Assembly: GCA_964006375.1 (NCBI GenBank) | Contig: OZ023269.1 | Coordinates: 64,972,029 to 65,036,028, forward strand | Source: Tillus elongatus | Lineage: Eukaryota > Arthropoda > Insecta > Coleoptera > Cleridae | Direction of reading: 5' to 3' | DNA: 64,000 nt | Shown here: positions 35,101-47,579 of the stretch, piece by piece | How the letters are laid out: each line of letters begins with the position of its first letter | Numbering within the stretch: the first letter of the stretch is position 1 | Made by a program: the position numbers and the translations under genes | The notes under the pieces: generated by a model | Seen by the model: the letters and a program-made list of their open reading frames with translations, nothing else | What the model was told of the DNA's origin: nothing | The model's database searches: none

Positions 35101-35961
35101 AGGACACTGGCCTAGACACCTATGCTTGTCTTTACTTTCATATGGTACGTGGCAACGCTCACAAAAATAATGGCAACAGAAAGCTGATGTAAGGCTGGTG
35201 ATGACATTAAAATGATTCCTATGGTGCAGCAAATTTAGCTTGTATTTGGCATCAGGCCCTTCATACAGTACATCTCTTCCTCTAGACCCATACTCATACA
35301 CGGTAATTTTACAGTATTTGAGATGCTGTTGGAACTGTTGAATTTGCTCGACACCTGCACCATTTGCTGGAATATCAACACCAGCCTTCTCCATTAACTC
35401 ATTGGCTTCCTGATCCTGCCTTTTTCCTATGTTTCTCCTGACTTGAACCAAATACGGGACATTCATCACATATGCCAGGGCAACGACGAGCGCTCTAACA
35501 AGGCATAGGTTGTCCTTGTTTTTTATCGTGATTATACCCTTTTTCTTCGCACACTCCTCTAGAAAGGTCATGTAGGGTGAGTGTTTTCGACCACACCCTC
35601 TGTACGGCCGGAAGCTTGTGGTGATAATTTTAAATGTATCACCCTCTACCGCTTCCTTTTTGCTCTGGTACAGAGAGTCCAACAGCTTCCACAGGTCATC
35701 AAATTTCAAACTTGGCACAGGTTTGAAGGGCATGTGGAAGTCTGTGTCTAGTCCATCCGCTGTAAACGTCAACCCTACCTTGCTTTCAGCGTCCAGACTC
35801 CCAACTAAATGCTCGTAAATGCCCTGCAATCCCTGTTTAAGCCATTGTTCGGGCTCCTGAACAGTAGCATCAAGGGCATTTAGACGGAATTCGATGCAGT
35901 GCTGTTGCATTTTATACTTCTGGTTGGTTTTGCTGAATTCCCTTACAACGGTGAAAGCCAT
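32142..35961 (-). pseudogene. polB: Polinton-type protein-primed family B DNA polymerase (one frameshift)
   Basis: Replicative polymerase, about 1,240 codons, normal for Polintons. The first frame (35961-33880) has an N-terminal region in which NKDNLCLVRALV and a later HHRNHFNVITSL look like the Cys and His parts of an OTU-like fold. A Cys/His-rich zone at residues 262-371 follows, then exonuclease motifs DFE (391), NGQAYD (470) and YCISD (595). The second frame (33848-32142) has VDVCSLYPW (Pol A), NSFW...GKFGQ (Pol B, split by an intron) and YYDTDSVIY (Pol C). One base near 33905-33930 puts the two out of frame; the conserved zone bridging them is otherwise intact. Mutation, assembly error or +1 slippage are all possible. 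All catalytic residues are kept. Confidence 0.88.
32866..32922 (-). other. 57-nt intron in polB
   Basis: Starts GTATGT and ends TTGTTTCAG on the reverse strand, exactly between the NSFW and GKFGQ parts of polymerase motif B. Removing it gives the uninterrupted family motif. It keeps the frame (19 codons), so it is invisible as a break. Short introns of this size are normal in insects. Confidence 0.85.
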
Positions 35962-36721
35962 TATTCTTCAGACACGCACGTACACAAAGCCAGAAAATAG
36001 TTTTTAAAAGTTTTGTTACACACACCAACACACGCACAAAAAAAATGTTTACTAAGTCTACACACAAGTTTTAACTATATAAAATACTAAACCGATAAAT
36101 ATATACACGCACAAAAAATGTTTAAAAAGTCTACACACACACACACACACACAAGTTTAAATATACACCTAATTCTACGAAAAATGTTCACTAGTCTAAA
36201 TATCTTTTAAAATTACACACAAACACAATAAATACCTGCATACACAACAAGCTGATTGACGTAAGTGGTGAAAATAGGTTTCGCGAGTTCTTTTATAGAG
36301 CTAAAAGTGTGTGTGGGCGGTACCAGTTGTGCAACTTTGATCCTTTCTAATATTTAGCGCCTATTTTCTATGAATATTCATGATAACACATACGTTACTA
36401 AAAAAGCGCCAAAGCTGAGCGTGTTGTCCTCGCTTTTCATAAAACTTTAATCATCTCTAATATTTAGCGCCTATTTTTCTATTTATATTACTAGATAACA
36501 CATATATTCCTGTTTGTTTTATAAGAGCGCGCGAAAAAAAACTTGAATAAAACCGTTGTGTAATAATCGCTCTCTTATCTCAACAAACGTATTGTAATAG
36601 TAATTTGAAAGGGAGAAAGCATCGTTTGGCGTTATGAATCTGTGAGGCTGGGCCGAGTCAGGCTTATGCAAACGGTTGCTGTATTACAGCCGCTGATTTC
36701 TTTAACTTTAACATAGATACA
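35962..36721. promoter_or_regulatory. polB upstream region with a ~110-bp direct repeat
   Basis: No gene. 'ctaatatttagcgcctattt' occurs at 36348 and 36458, each followed by a short run and 'ataacacatacg/atat', making a tandem of about 110 bp ahead of polB. Promoter function is inferred from position only. Confidence 0.4.
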
Positions 36722-37429
36722 GGGAGTATTTAGGCAGTTATGTACAAAATTTGTTTAAAACTCATGTTACAACCTTCTGCTTTTCACTTACTGCGTGTCG
36801 TTCTCTTATTTCATCAACTAGAGTATACATTCAGTACCAAGTTTAATATGTATATAAAAACATAGCGTGTACGTGTTTGTTATAAGCAATCGATAACGAC
36901 ATATCAATCATTTGTATGTTGTTTCATGTGTGTCTGTAAATACGTTGTTTCTTATGGGAAACCGTGTCAAAAGCTGTATATTTGGCTAAAATACATAGAA
37001 TCTTACGGAGAATAGGAACGATTTAAGGTGTGAGCGGGGGCCTTTTCTACAAACACAAATAATGTGATGATGTCATCCTTTCGGTTATGTCAACGGCTGT
37101 ATTCTAGACAAGCTCAAACACGTATAATGGAATGATTCAACGGACATAACACAAGTAACATTCCCCAAGGTCATCAACTGACAAACGTTGTTTAACCAAT
37201 GTGTGCCTCTCTTACGTATGTTAAACAGATGCACAGACAAGCTCAAACAGGACCAAGGTCAACAACTGTACGACGTTGTTTACCTTTGTAGGCCTCTCTC
37301 TTACGTTTTGTTAAACGGATGCACAGACAGGCTCAAACAGGACCAAGGTCATACTGTAGGTATGTAATAAGCAAAGACATGTCACTATCTATATGTCCTT
37401 TATATCCTATATCCTTTAAAAACAACAGC

Positions 37430-38480
37430 ATGTATCAGACAAGACCAAAGAATATATCTGTCTGTCTGTCTGTTTCCTCAACACAGGAGACACCTGAACC
37501 AAAGAACATGGTTATTTGCTACGTTTTACCAGTTTTTTACTGATCAGCTTTCGCTCTAACCATTGTTAAATAGTTGTCTGTCTGTCTGTCTGTATGTTAT
37601 TACACATGCATCTGTCAGTCAAAGCAAAGACATCAAGCTGTCATGACTTGTGTGTGTTATATCCTTTCAAACAACAGCATGTACAAGCTCAAACAAGGTT
37701 ATCTATGATACTCGTTGGCAATCAATTGTCTGTCTGTCTGTTTCCTCAACACAGGAGACACTTGAACCAAAGAACATGGCTATTTGCTACGTTTTACCAG
37801 TGTTATACTGATCAGCTCTAACCATTGTTAAATAGTTGTCTGTCTGTCTGTCTGTCTGTATGTTACTACACATATTTGTCAGTCTAAGCAAAGACATCAA
37901 ACTGTTATGACCTGTGTGTGGTATATCCTTTCAAACATCAGCATGTACAAGCTCAAACAAGGTTATCTATGATACTCGTTGGCAATCAATTGTCTGTCTG
38001 TCTGTTTCCTCAACATAGGAGACACTTGAACGATAGAACATGGCTATTTGCTACGTTTTACCAGTGTTTTTACTGATCAGCTCTAACCATTGTTAAATCG
38101 TTGTCTGTCTGTCTGTCTGTTATTACATACATCTGTCAGTCTAGGCAGATATATCAAACTGTCATGACCTGTGTGTTATATCCTTTCAACAGCATGTACA
38201 AGCTCAAACAAGGTTATCTATGATACTCGTTGGCAATCAATTGTCTGTCTGTCCGTCTGTTTCCTCAACACAGGATCACTTGAACCACAGAACACGGCTG
38301 TCTGCTACGTTTCTTACTTTGTTACTCACTCTAACCATTGTTAAATCGTTGTCTGTCTGTCTGTTATTACACATATCTGTCAGTCTAAGCAAAGACATCA
38401 AACTGTCATGACCTGTGTGGTATATCCTTTCAAACAACAACGTGTACAAGCTCAAACAAAAGACCAAAGTCATACATACC
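37430..38480. repeat. ~265-bp tandem repeat with (TCTG)n, right arm
   Basis: tttcctcaacacagg (or its variant) recurs at about 37471, 37741, 38008 and 38259, each after a (TCTG)n run and followed by a (GTCT)n run near ttgttaaat. Confidence 0.9.
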
Positions 38481-39877
38481 TGTTTAGTATGTGTTAAACT
38501 GTGAAACAAGGATGACGTCTCTTGCTGTATGTGAGTATTTTACTCTTATATTATTTAGCAGTATGTTTGTATTCAAACAACACATATCAAACAACCCTCG
38601 TATATCAAGTTAATTTGTTGTTAAATAGAGTTTTGTTACTTGTATTTTTGATCACCCCCTATATATACTATAAATTCAGATCTACGTTAAAACACACACA
38701 TTAAAACTCATATCAGTTTTATTCCTACTCCGGAGACAGGTTAATTTGCATATGCAAATACATAAACTGTATTAGAGAGAACGCCTACACAACTTGATAA
38801 ACACGTTTAATTATCATATGTCAACAGCTGGTTTTGTTTTATATATACATGCATCAAACAAACCTTATCTTGAGTGTCTGTGTGGAGTAGTTGGTTTAGC
38901 GATGTATACATTTATGTTTGATATATACGGTCAGTTCGAACTCGGGTTCAAATCTAATTTCAAACGAATGCTTTTCTTTCAAACCAGATTTCAAATTGTC
39001 TGTCTATCTCTCTCATATCTGTATGTATGGATAAACTGAATGTGTGTGTCCAACAGCCCTGATTCTTTGAAAAAGGGAATGTTCTCTCACTGTACCAATT
39101 TCCAATAGAATGTTCCCTTCTTCAAAGAGGTAGGGCTCTGGACAAAAGCGACACAAATTTTCAATAAAATTCAAATTTCCCGCCAAAAACCGAAATTACC
39201 TAGCAACAACAATACAACACACCTACCAACACAATAAACAACATATGAGTGAGCTTATATGACAGCTGTGTGTAACAAACATAACCCTAAAGAAATGTTG
39301 ACAGGCTCGTAACAAACAAACATTCAGATACCAGGTTGGCGACATACCAAATACAGACTTAACCTCAACAAACAGTCAGCTTAGGAACCGGCATGTAACA
39401 CATGTGTACGAACATAACCTTAACAAACAAACAGTCAGATAGCGTATGTTATACAACATATGTTTACGAACATAACCTCAACAAACAAGCCGGAATCAGC
39501 ATGCTTATATGTCATACAACACACACATAACCTCAACAAACAATCAGATAGCAGAGATTCGACAAACACATGGAAACCTAACCTGGGTTGTAGCCATCTT
39601 GGAACATTTGACGTCATCAGACAGGTCAGATGTGACAGCCCTCAGACAGATGACAACAAACACATGGAGACCTAACCTGATTGCGGCCATCCTGGAACAT
39701 TTGACGTCATCAGACAGGTCAGATGTGACAGCCCAGACAGATGACAACAAACACATGGAGACCTAACTTGGGTTGTAGCCATCTTGGAACATTTGACGTC
39801 ATCAGACAGGTCAGATGTGACACATGACAGCTGACATTGACAGCTGACAGGTCAGCTGTCAACTGTCAACGTCACAC

Positions 39878-39905
39878 GCATGCGCGTGACGTCATCACGC
39901 ATGCG
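39878..39905. other. Subterminal palindrome with TGACGTCA centre (right)
   Basis: Mirror of 22152-22181. Confidence 0.6.
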
Positions 39906-39950
39906 CAGAAAAAAGTGGAGTGGGTGGTCCCGGGTGGCTCCCAATCTACT

Positions 39951-39956
39951 TTCATT
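39951..39956. repeat. Target-site duplication TTCATT (right)
   Basis: Exact copy of 22102-22107. Confidence 0.85.
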
Positions 39957-40145
39957 CATTTTCATAACAATAGATTATATAAATTGCCTCTGCTCAATTT
40001 ATTATCATTCTACATGACCTATTTATTTATATCTTATTTTCCTTGTTTGAGGGTAGAAAGCACAAGCCGGCAACGGCGCAGGCCAAGCGAGCGACGTGAA
40101 TTCTCTTTCTAGTTTCACGGGAGGCGTCTACCTAACGTTCGCCGC
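39957..40145 (+). repeat. Satellite-bearing repeat tail, resumed after the element
   Basis: Contains tccttgtttgagggtagaaa, the cacaagccggcaacg block, aagcgagcg and a cacgggaggcgtctacct end. It is equivalent to 8463-8558. Confidence 0.7.
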
Positions 40146-40218
40146 AAATTTGTATTTGTAATAATCACAAAAATTCTTGAAATGATTCCAGCGAAGTGCG
40201 AAGATAGATCAAGATAAA
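40146..40218. other. Flank with target duplication ATAAA (40214-40218)
   Basis: Short unassigned sequence ending in ATAAA, repeated after the 3' LTR at 44385-44389. Confidence 0.6.
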
Positions 40219-40523
40219 TGTGGCGGTGGTTCCGACCACAGTGTTTCCGTCAACACTACTCTATGTTTCTGCATAAATACTCTTGACAGCTGTCAAGAAC
40301 TACGGCAACTATAAGAGACACCAGGCGATCTCTCTTCGCTACCAACCGCTACAGTGAACACACGTCCTCCACGCTCGGTCAGTTATCTGCTATGTACTCA
40401 TGTACTGTTATAATTGTATTATAGTTAAATGTATCATATAGTTTATTCAGTTAGTGAAGTAATAAAGTTATATTAAATGTTTACGTATGGATTTAATATC
40501 AACAAGTGCAATTAACATCCATA
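40219..40523 (+). repeat. 5' LTR of copy B
   Basis: 305 bp, starts TGTGGCGG, ends ACATCCATA. It is shorter than the 3' LTR because of a ~40-bp gap near 40285. Confidence 0.9.
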
Positions 40524-40524
40524 T

Positions 40525-40535
40525 TGGTGACCCCG
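40525..40535 (+). other. Primer binding site (tRNA-Trp type)
   Basis: TGGTGACCCCG one base after the LTR matches the 3' end of tRNA-Trp, the primer usual in the CsRn1 clade. Confidence 0.7.
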
Positions 40536-40678
40536 TGCCGCAAGCCGAAGATGCCGAGCCTGATGTTCCAGCCGACGTCGCCTAACTTTCACGCACGTGC
40601 TCATGCCTACAGAAAACGAATATCTAAACAAGTCAGTCCTTTCTAATTTAAAAATTATCTGATTTTTTTCACAATAGC

Positions 40679-41431
40679 CGAAGATTCTTCAAGCAGCAAT
40701 ATCATGGCAAGGGTTGCAATAAAATTACCTCCTATATGGAGACGTAACGTGAAAATCTGGCAAATGCAGGTTGACGCCCAGTTCGATATATCGCAGATCA
40801 GTTCTGAAAAGACAAAATTCAGTAATGTACTCGCTATACTCGATCCTGATGTCGCAGAGTCAATTTCAGATTTTTTTAACCCAACCATTATCAACCTCCT
40901 ATTCAGATCTAATGAAACGTCTTTTATTAGAATTTGAAGAGTCCGAAAGTCGCAAAATAAATAAACTTTTAACAGAATTAGAATTAGGCGACAGAAAACC
41001 ATCGCAACTTTTACGCGAAATGAAGTTTTTAGCCGGTAGTCAGATTAAAGAGGATTTCCTTAAAACTTTATTTCTACAACGTTTACCAGTCAACGTTCGT
41101 TCAGTTTTGGCTTTGAGCAACGATTCTCTAGAAAATGTGACGGTTACAGCAGACAAAATCCGGAGATAAATACAACGTGGCTGGAATTCAGTCACGCGAG
41201 CCCGACAAGCTAGCCAAGTTAGAAGCGCAATTAGAGAAGCTAACAGCATCAGTCAACGAATTGCGAACGCGTTCCCGATTTACCTCCCGAGAAAGACCCA
41301 AGCTTTCTCGAAATTCCATAACCGCAAATTCCTCAACCTCCACGTGTTGGTATCATAAACGATTTGGCAACAAGGCCAAACGTTGCATCCAACCTTGCAA
41401 TTTTAAAGCAAAACATGTGTCGGAAAACTAA
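40679..41431 (+). pseudogene. gag: Gypsy gag, copy B
   Basis: Corresponds to the intact 255-aa gag of copy C. The initiator is mutated (ATAGCCGAAGA instead of ATG...), so the first usable ATG is at 40704. Frameshifts near 40880 and 41155 split it into three frames. The CsRn1-type finger (CWYHKRFGNKAKRCIQPC) is intact near the end. Confidence 0.85.
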
Positions 41432-41508
41432 TAAGGCACTCCCTCCACGCGGCAGGAGACGAGAGCCACCTAACACGCCGCCTTTTTATTTTTGATAGAC
41501 GCTCCAAT

Positions 41509-44013
41509 ATGACATTTCTAATCGACTCTGGAGCGGATATTTCAGTTATTCCACCCACTCACGACCAACGGAAATTTCAATCGAAACGTACCTTGTATGC
41601 TACAAACGGGACCCCTATTCATACCTATGGCGAACAACTATTAGATTTGGATCTAGGTTTACGCCGTAGGTTCTGCTGGCCCTTCACACTTGCCGATATC
41701 AAGCAACCAATTATAGGCGCTGATTTTCTAGCAGAGTTTGCTTTACTTGTGGATATGAAACATAGACGTTTAATCGATACAAAGAGAAACCTCTCTAAGA
41801 CCGGTGCTAACCCACCACCAGGAATTAATTCTAAAATTCATCTCGTAGACCCGACACACCAGTACTTCAAATTGCTACAACAATTTCCTGACCTTTTTAA
41901 GGAAACTTCTTCTAGCAACCTTCCAGAGGTTGAGTTCTTCCATACTATAAGTACGGAAGGACCACCTATCACTGCAAAAGCTGGAAGATTGCCCCCGGAA
42001 AAGCTAGCTCAAGCAAAGCTAGAATTCCAGCACATGATAAACTTGGGAATTTGTAGACCCTCCAAAAGTCCATGGTCAAGCCCTCTCCACATGGTGCAAA
42101 AAAAGGATGGCTCATGGAGACCATGTGGGGATTACCGAGCACTAAACGCTAAAACAATCCCAGACAAATATCCCATTCCAAATTTGCAGGATTTTAATGC
42201 CCAGTTAGAAGGCAAACGTATTTTTTCAAAATTGGATATCATTCGCGCTTTCCATCACATCCCAGTAGCACCTCAAGACATTCCCAAAACAGCAGTCATA
42301 ACTCCATTTGGGTTATTCGAATTTGTTAAAACCCCATTTGGCCTTCGTAATTCAGCACAAACATTTCAAAGATATTTACATTCAATTTTAACACATCTTG
42401 ACTTTGCCTACTCCTATCTTGACGATATTTTCGTTGCATCAGCCTCTGAAAAAGAACATCAAGAGCATCTAGCAAAACTTTTTGAGACACATCAAGACAA
42501 CGGCATCCGTATCAATTCATCTAAATGTGAATTCGGAGTGGCAACTACTACATTTAGACTTCCTAGGACAATTTACCACAGACATTCGCTACATACCAGG
42601 TCCTACAAACATTCCCGCAGACTATTGTTCTCGCATTGAAACAATTTCACTTTCTTCCACTGTGTCACTCCAAGAAATTGCGCAAGCTCAGTCATCTTGT
42701 GAGGAACTCAAACACTTTCTGCAGTCTAAATCTTCCTCATACAAATTTCAAAACATGCCTCTTGACAACGGATTGAATCTTATTTGCGATTCTTCTTCAA
42801 AGAAACTTCGCCAATTCATTCCGCTCAAATTTCGCCGAAAGATTTTCGATTCTATCCACAATTTATCTCACCCAGGCATATCAGCTTCAGTCGATCTGGT
42901 CCAGGATAGATTTTGTTGGCCCAAATTGAAACGCGATGTATCTCTTTGGTCTAAAACTTGCATTCCTTGCCAGAAAGTCAAGATCTGGAGACACACTTCC
43001 AGTGCCATTGGACAATACACCCCAGCCATGAGAAGATTCTCGCATATAAATGTTGACATTGTGGGACCATTACCACCATCACAAGGTCAACGCTATCTGT
43101 TAACAATAATAGACAGATTTTCTCGATGGCCCGAAGCAATTCCATTGTCAGATATTACAGCAGAAACAGTAGCGAACACTACTTGATCATGCTGGATCTC
43201 TCGTTTCGGTGTTCCGCAATACATCACCACAGACAGAGGTAAACAATTCGATTGCCACCTTTTCACACACCTCACTAAAACACTAGGTGCAGACCACATC
43301 AAGACCACAGCTTACCACCCAGCAGCAAATGGTGTAATCGAGAGATGGCATAGAGTTCTGAAACAGGCCTTGAAAGCTCATATGGACGAAAACTGGGTCG
43401 CTAAATTGCCAATTGTGTTACTAGGACTCAGATCGTACATAATTCCAGAATGTCGCTCAACACCCGCTGAAATAGTCTACGGAGAATCAATCAAACTTCC
43501 CACCGACTTTTTCAACAGCACACAAGCTCATGATGTTCCACCACTTATATCTCAGCTGAAAAAAGACATAAGGAAACTTCGACCAGTACCTTTTAAACAT
43601 CATACTGCAAAAAAGGTATTTGTCCATCCTAAGCTTATGGAAGCTCCTTTTGTTTTTGTTCGCATTGATATTCCGCGAAAAAACCTCGAACCAGTTTATG
43701 ACGGCCCCTTTGAAGTGTTATCCCGAACTGACAAATTCTTCAAAATCAAGAAATCACACGGCTGAGAGACAATTTCTGTTGACCGTCTTAAACCCGCATT
43801 CATTCTTTGTGATAACGAACAGACAACTTTCCAGCCTCAGAGACATCCTAGTGAAACTGAAAGTGACAATGAAAGTCCAACACCTAGTGAAACTGAAAGT
43901 GACAGTGAAAGTCCAACACCTAGTGAAACTAAAAGTGACAGTGAAGTTCCCGTTCCCGTTCAAACTACACGCCATGGACGTAGAGTTCGATTTCCACGAA
44001 GATACTTGAACTA
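41509..44013 (+). pseudogene. pol: Gypsy pol (protease, RT, integrase), copy B
   Basis: Protease with the intact FLIDSGADISVI active site. RT runs through FSKLDIIRAFHHI and YLDDIF, and stops at the deletion near 42540. Integrase begins near 42840 with the zinc finger (HNLSHPGIS, then CIPCQK). Its catalytic triad is visible as [15 protein letters not shown] and GVIERWH. TGA at 43184-43186 interrupts between the first two acidic residues, and TGA near 43765 breaks the tail. The C-terminal tail has tandem Ser/Glu-rich repeats (PSETESDS type), as in copy C. Confidence 0.88.
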
Positions 44014-44039
44014 ATAGCGTTGCCACTGAGAGGGGAGTA

Positions 44040-44384
44040 TGTGGCGGTGGTTCCGACCGCAGTGTTTCCGTCAACACTACTCTATGTTTCTGCATAAATA
44101 CTCTTGACAGTTAAACGTTGCGTTACGTTCTGCGACAGCCAGCTGTCAAGAACTACGGCATATAAGAGACACCAGGCGATCTCTCTCCCTCTCTCTTCGC
44201 TACCAACCGCTACAGTGAACACACGTCCTCCACGCTCGGTCAGTTATCTGCTATGTACTCATGTACTGTTATAATTGTATTATAGTTAAATGTATCATAT
44301 AGTTTATTCAGTTAGTGAAGTAATAAAGTTATATTAAATGTTTACGTATGGATTTAATATCAACAAGTGCAATTAACATCCATG
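44040..44384 (+). repeat. 3' LTR of copy B
   Basis: 345 bp, TGTGGCGG to ACATCCATG; followed by the ATAAA duplication at 44385-44389. Confidence 0.9.
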
Positions 44385-44389
44385 ATAAA

Positions 44390-44657
44390 TATTATTTGAA
44401 TTAAAATTTGGAAACGAACTCCGCTCTCATGATTGATCACAAATGCAAAGTTTATTTCCAAATTAACATTTGCTCACAAAATTTCTCATTTGAAATTAAT
44501 TATCTTGTACACCAGAAATTACCTTTTTTATCGACTTGAAACTGAAATTTTCACCATAAAACAATATTTAATCGCGCAGACCAATAAAGTTGTCACAAGT
44601 TTCCATATACACAATGTATAGTAAGGTTAAGGTTAGGTAGCCGATTTTCGATGATGA
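44390..44657. other. No gene seen
   Basis: AT-rich unassigned sequence before the hAT target site. Confidence 0.4.
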
Positions 44658-44665
44658 CGTCGATG
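44658..44665. repeat. hAT target-site duplication CGTCGATG (left)
   Basis: Eight bases repeated exactly at 46981-46988, the length expected for hAT elements. Confidence 0.88.
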
Positions 44666-44964
44666 CAGTGTTGCCAACTGAAATGTATTGTTCCCGCTAA
44701 ACAACCTCGAAAATTCTACTCAAAATCTACTAAATCGAATAAAATATTCTACCGAAAATCCGCTAAATCTTATTTTAAGATAAAATTAACCAGCAACTAA
44801 AAAAACCCTAATCAGTAGGTATCTTTGTGTTATTTGTACAAACAAAACATGTTTACATTTATTAAAAAACTATTTGATAGAAAACAAATCAATAAAATAT
44901 AAAATTTATTACATTTTAAGAAAAGAATTATAAATAAAAAGTTTTAAACCAAAAAAATATATAT

Positions 44965-45607
44965 CTATGATAGTTCTATTAAATCGATATCGTCTTTTTC
45001 TCGGATATCATCTACATTTGCAGAGACACTTTTATAGGTATCTACTGTTTTTTTTTTCAATATATCATCCGATATTGCAAAAGTATTGCAACATTCTTTC
45101 CGCATCGAAAGACCTGCTCTGACAGTCAAAATTGCAGTGAGTAATGGCAACTGCATTTTATTTCTTAATTTACCTTTTATTAATTCTAATTGCTGGAGAC
45201 CTATTACACCTCAGCATTAGAATGCGGCAAACAGAGTAACTCCAATGCAAAATTAAATAAATATTCGAAGGGATTTTCATTATTGGCATCTTTAGAACCA
45301 CCTACCTCTAACCAAAATTCTTTAGTATTCGATGTTGTTGTCCATTTTTTTAAATGGATAGATGCCACTGGGTTTCAATTTTATCCATTTGGTTCCCTTG
45401 ATATCCTTTAGCTTTTAATATATCTTTTAATTGCCCCTTATTATGTTGTAGTTGTTGTCTACACTGGATTGCATAATAGTGATGGTAGATATACAGTACC
45501 CCTAATTCATTACTAAAATGGTTATTCCTGTATAATAAATCTATCAGCTGTGCTTTGTACACTGCATGCATGATATAATGACTTACAAGAAAGCTGTAAT
45601 TGCGCAT
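44965..45607 (-). pseudogene. hAT transposase C-terminal fragment
   Basis: The dimerisation region is visible: TKEFWLEVGG, then NPFEYLFNFALELLCLPHSN and AEV. After a frameshift near 45200 come LELIKGKLRNKMQLPLLTAI and ECCNTF. An upstream piece (45350-45607) is in a third frame. Order and motifs match the hAT C terminus. The DDE catalytic part is missing. Confidence 0.8.
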
Positions 45608-45795
45608 ATGCCCCGCCCTCTCCTATGACGTCACGTGGTGGGTAACGTTATAGAAGTCCAACTACACACTTAAAACAAAGTCATACGCATGTAAAAAAGT
45701 TTCTACACGTCAGTTTAATGCGGTTGAAGATACATTTCACTTCGTCGCCTATATTGTCTTTTTCAGAGAGCACTAAATTTAATCTTTTTCATTTT

Positions 45796-45879
<84 letters not shown>
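45796..45879. repeat. (TA)n microsatellite, interrupted once
   Basis: Two TA runs separated by a single phase change at 45845. Confidence 0.96.
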
Positions 45880-45883
<4 letters not shown>

Positions 45884-46179
45884 CGTTGCCTAGTAGCCGA
45901 TTGCTGTAAGACCAATACCACGATATCCATTCCGATATCGTCCACTCATCATGACATCGACCTCAGGCGGTCACAAAGTTCATTAGGAAACCGCATAATA
46001 ATCAATCTTAGTTTATAAGTATCAGTTATGTTAGATTAAGATTCATTATTTACTTGTTCACGATCAGCAACGTTCATAGTTCGTTAGTTGTAACTTGTAA
46101 TTATTCACTTGCTATTTAATTGTACTTTTTGGTTTTGAATAAACTTATTTTTTTATCATAAAGCCATAAGGACCTTATT

Positions 46180-46304
<125 letters not shown>

Positions 46305-46980
46305 GCACAAGATAAGTATAATAATTAACTTAAAAAGTAGAGAAAACCTTTGCAGACATTTAGAGGGCGTAAACATTCATAAACTTGATTTGATCATCAT
46401 GTCACATAATCACAGTATAGTATTCTGATGTTAAAAAATTACTTCCAAATGTATGCACTTAAATATTAGTAAAATACGTAATTTGTTAAGAGGTTGTGAC
46501 GAAACGTCAAACTCCACCGTACGACAGCATATTATTGTTGCATTGGACTCACCACACGCCATGCGCGTGACAGTTCTAAAAATAGGTAGTCTCATTATCA
46601 TATCTTTTGTGTCATGCACTGCACGTGCAAGTTGACGTCATACGTCACTTCCTACTATAATAAAAGAACTTAGTCATCATTCATGGCTTATAATCACATT
46701 TAGCTGCTTGATCTGATATTGCGAACTACAAATAATATCACGAAATTCGATATTATTCACTTATTCACTTGCAGTTAGGCTTATGTATAGTTTATATCTT
46801 AAAAATATTTATATATTCTTAAAATTTACTAATTCATGTTTCCAACACACTGATGAAATTCTACCAAAATAAAAATATTCTACCAAAATATCCGCTAACC
46901 GCTAAATATTAATTGTGTCCGCTGAAGTAGTACAAAATTCTACTAAATTTAGTAGAATTTCTACCGGACTGGCAACACTG

Positions 46981-46988
46981 CGTCGATG
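46981..46988. repeat. hAT target-site duplication CGTCGATG (right)
   Basis: Exact copy of 44658-44665. Confidence 0.88.
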
Positions 46989-47049
46989 TCATACCCAGTT
47001 GACGTTCCTGTTAAACATCTGATGGACAAGGAATCTGGCGACATCGGAT

Positions 47050-47560
47050 TGCTGTATGTTTAGCCGCTCCTCACTTACGGGCCGCTGCAATTGCGTCAAT
47101 GTCAATCACGATAGTATGTCATCCATCCATATTATATGGCTCTTTCCGAAAAAGAAGGGAATGTCAGGAAATAGGTCAATCTATTTGAAATACGTTTGAT
47201 GAAATTTTTCATTTAAAATGGAAAATAGAAAATGGATTATAAAATGTATTTAAAATGGAAAATGCAAAATGGCATTTTGCATTTTGAATACCCATTTGAA
47301 ATGTGCTATGTTTAGCCTCTCCTCACTTACCGGCCGCTGCAATTGCGTCAATGTCAATCACGATAGTATGTCATCCATCATATTATATGGCTCTTTCCGA
47401 AAAAGAAAGGAATGTCAGGAAATAGGTGAATCTATTTGAAATACGTTTGATGAAATTTTTCATTTAAAATGGAAAATAGAAAATGGATTATAAAATGTAT
47501 TTAAAATGGAAAATGCAAAATGGCATTTTGAATACCCATTTGAACGGAATCTATTTGAAA
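47050..47560. repeat. 252-bp tandem pair
   Basis: tgtttagccgctcctcactt at 47057 and tgtttagcctctcctcactt at 47309, followed by the same sequence including aaatggaaaatgcaaaatgg. Present again in unit 2 (49185-49690). Confidence 0.9.
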
Positions 47561-47579
47561 TGTTACCCATCTCTGTATA

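Larger units (their letters stand above)
36722..39950 (-). repeat. Right terminal inverted repeat
   Basis: Inverted match to the left arm over 3.2 kb, without the KilA-N block. It carries four ~265-bp units at 37430-38480 against two on the left. Confidence 0.87.
40219..44384 (+). mobile_element. CsRn1-type Ty3/gypsy element, copy B
   Basis: 4.17 kb, both LTRs, primer site, gag and pol, flanked by ATAAA. Compared with copy C, about 590 bp from the RT thumb to the end of RNase H is deleted (junction near 42540). It has point defects in gag and a stop in integrase. Confidence 0.92.

Noticed and set aside
32157..35818. Forward-strand frames of 60-150 aa opposite polB
   Set aside because: Antisense shadows of a gene with clear motifs on the other strand.
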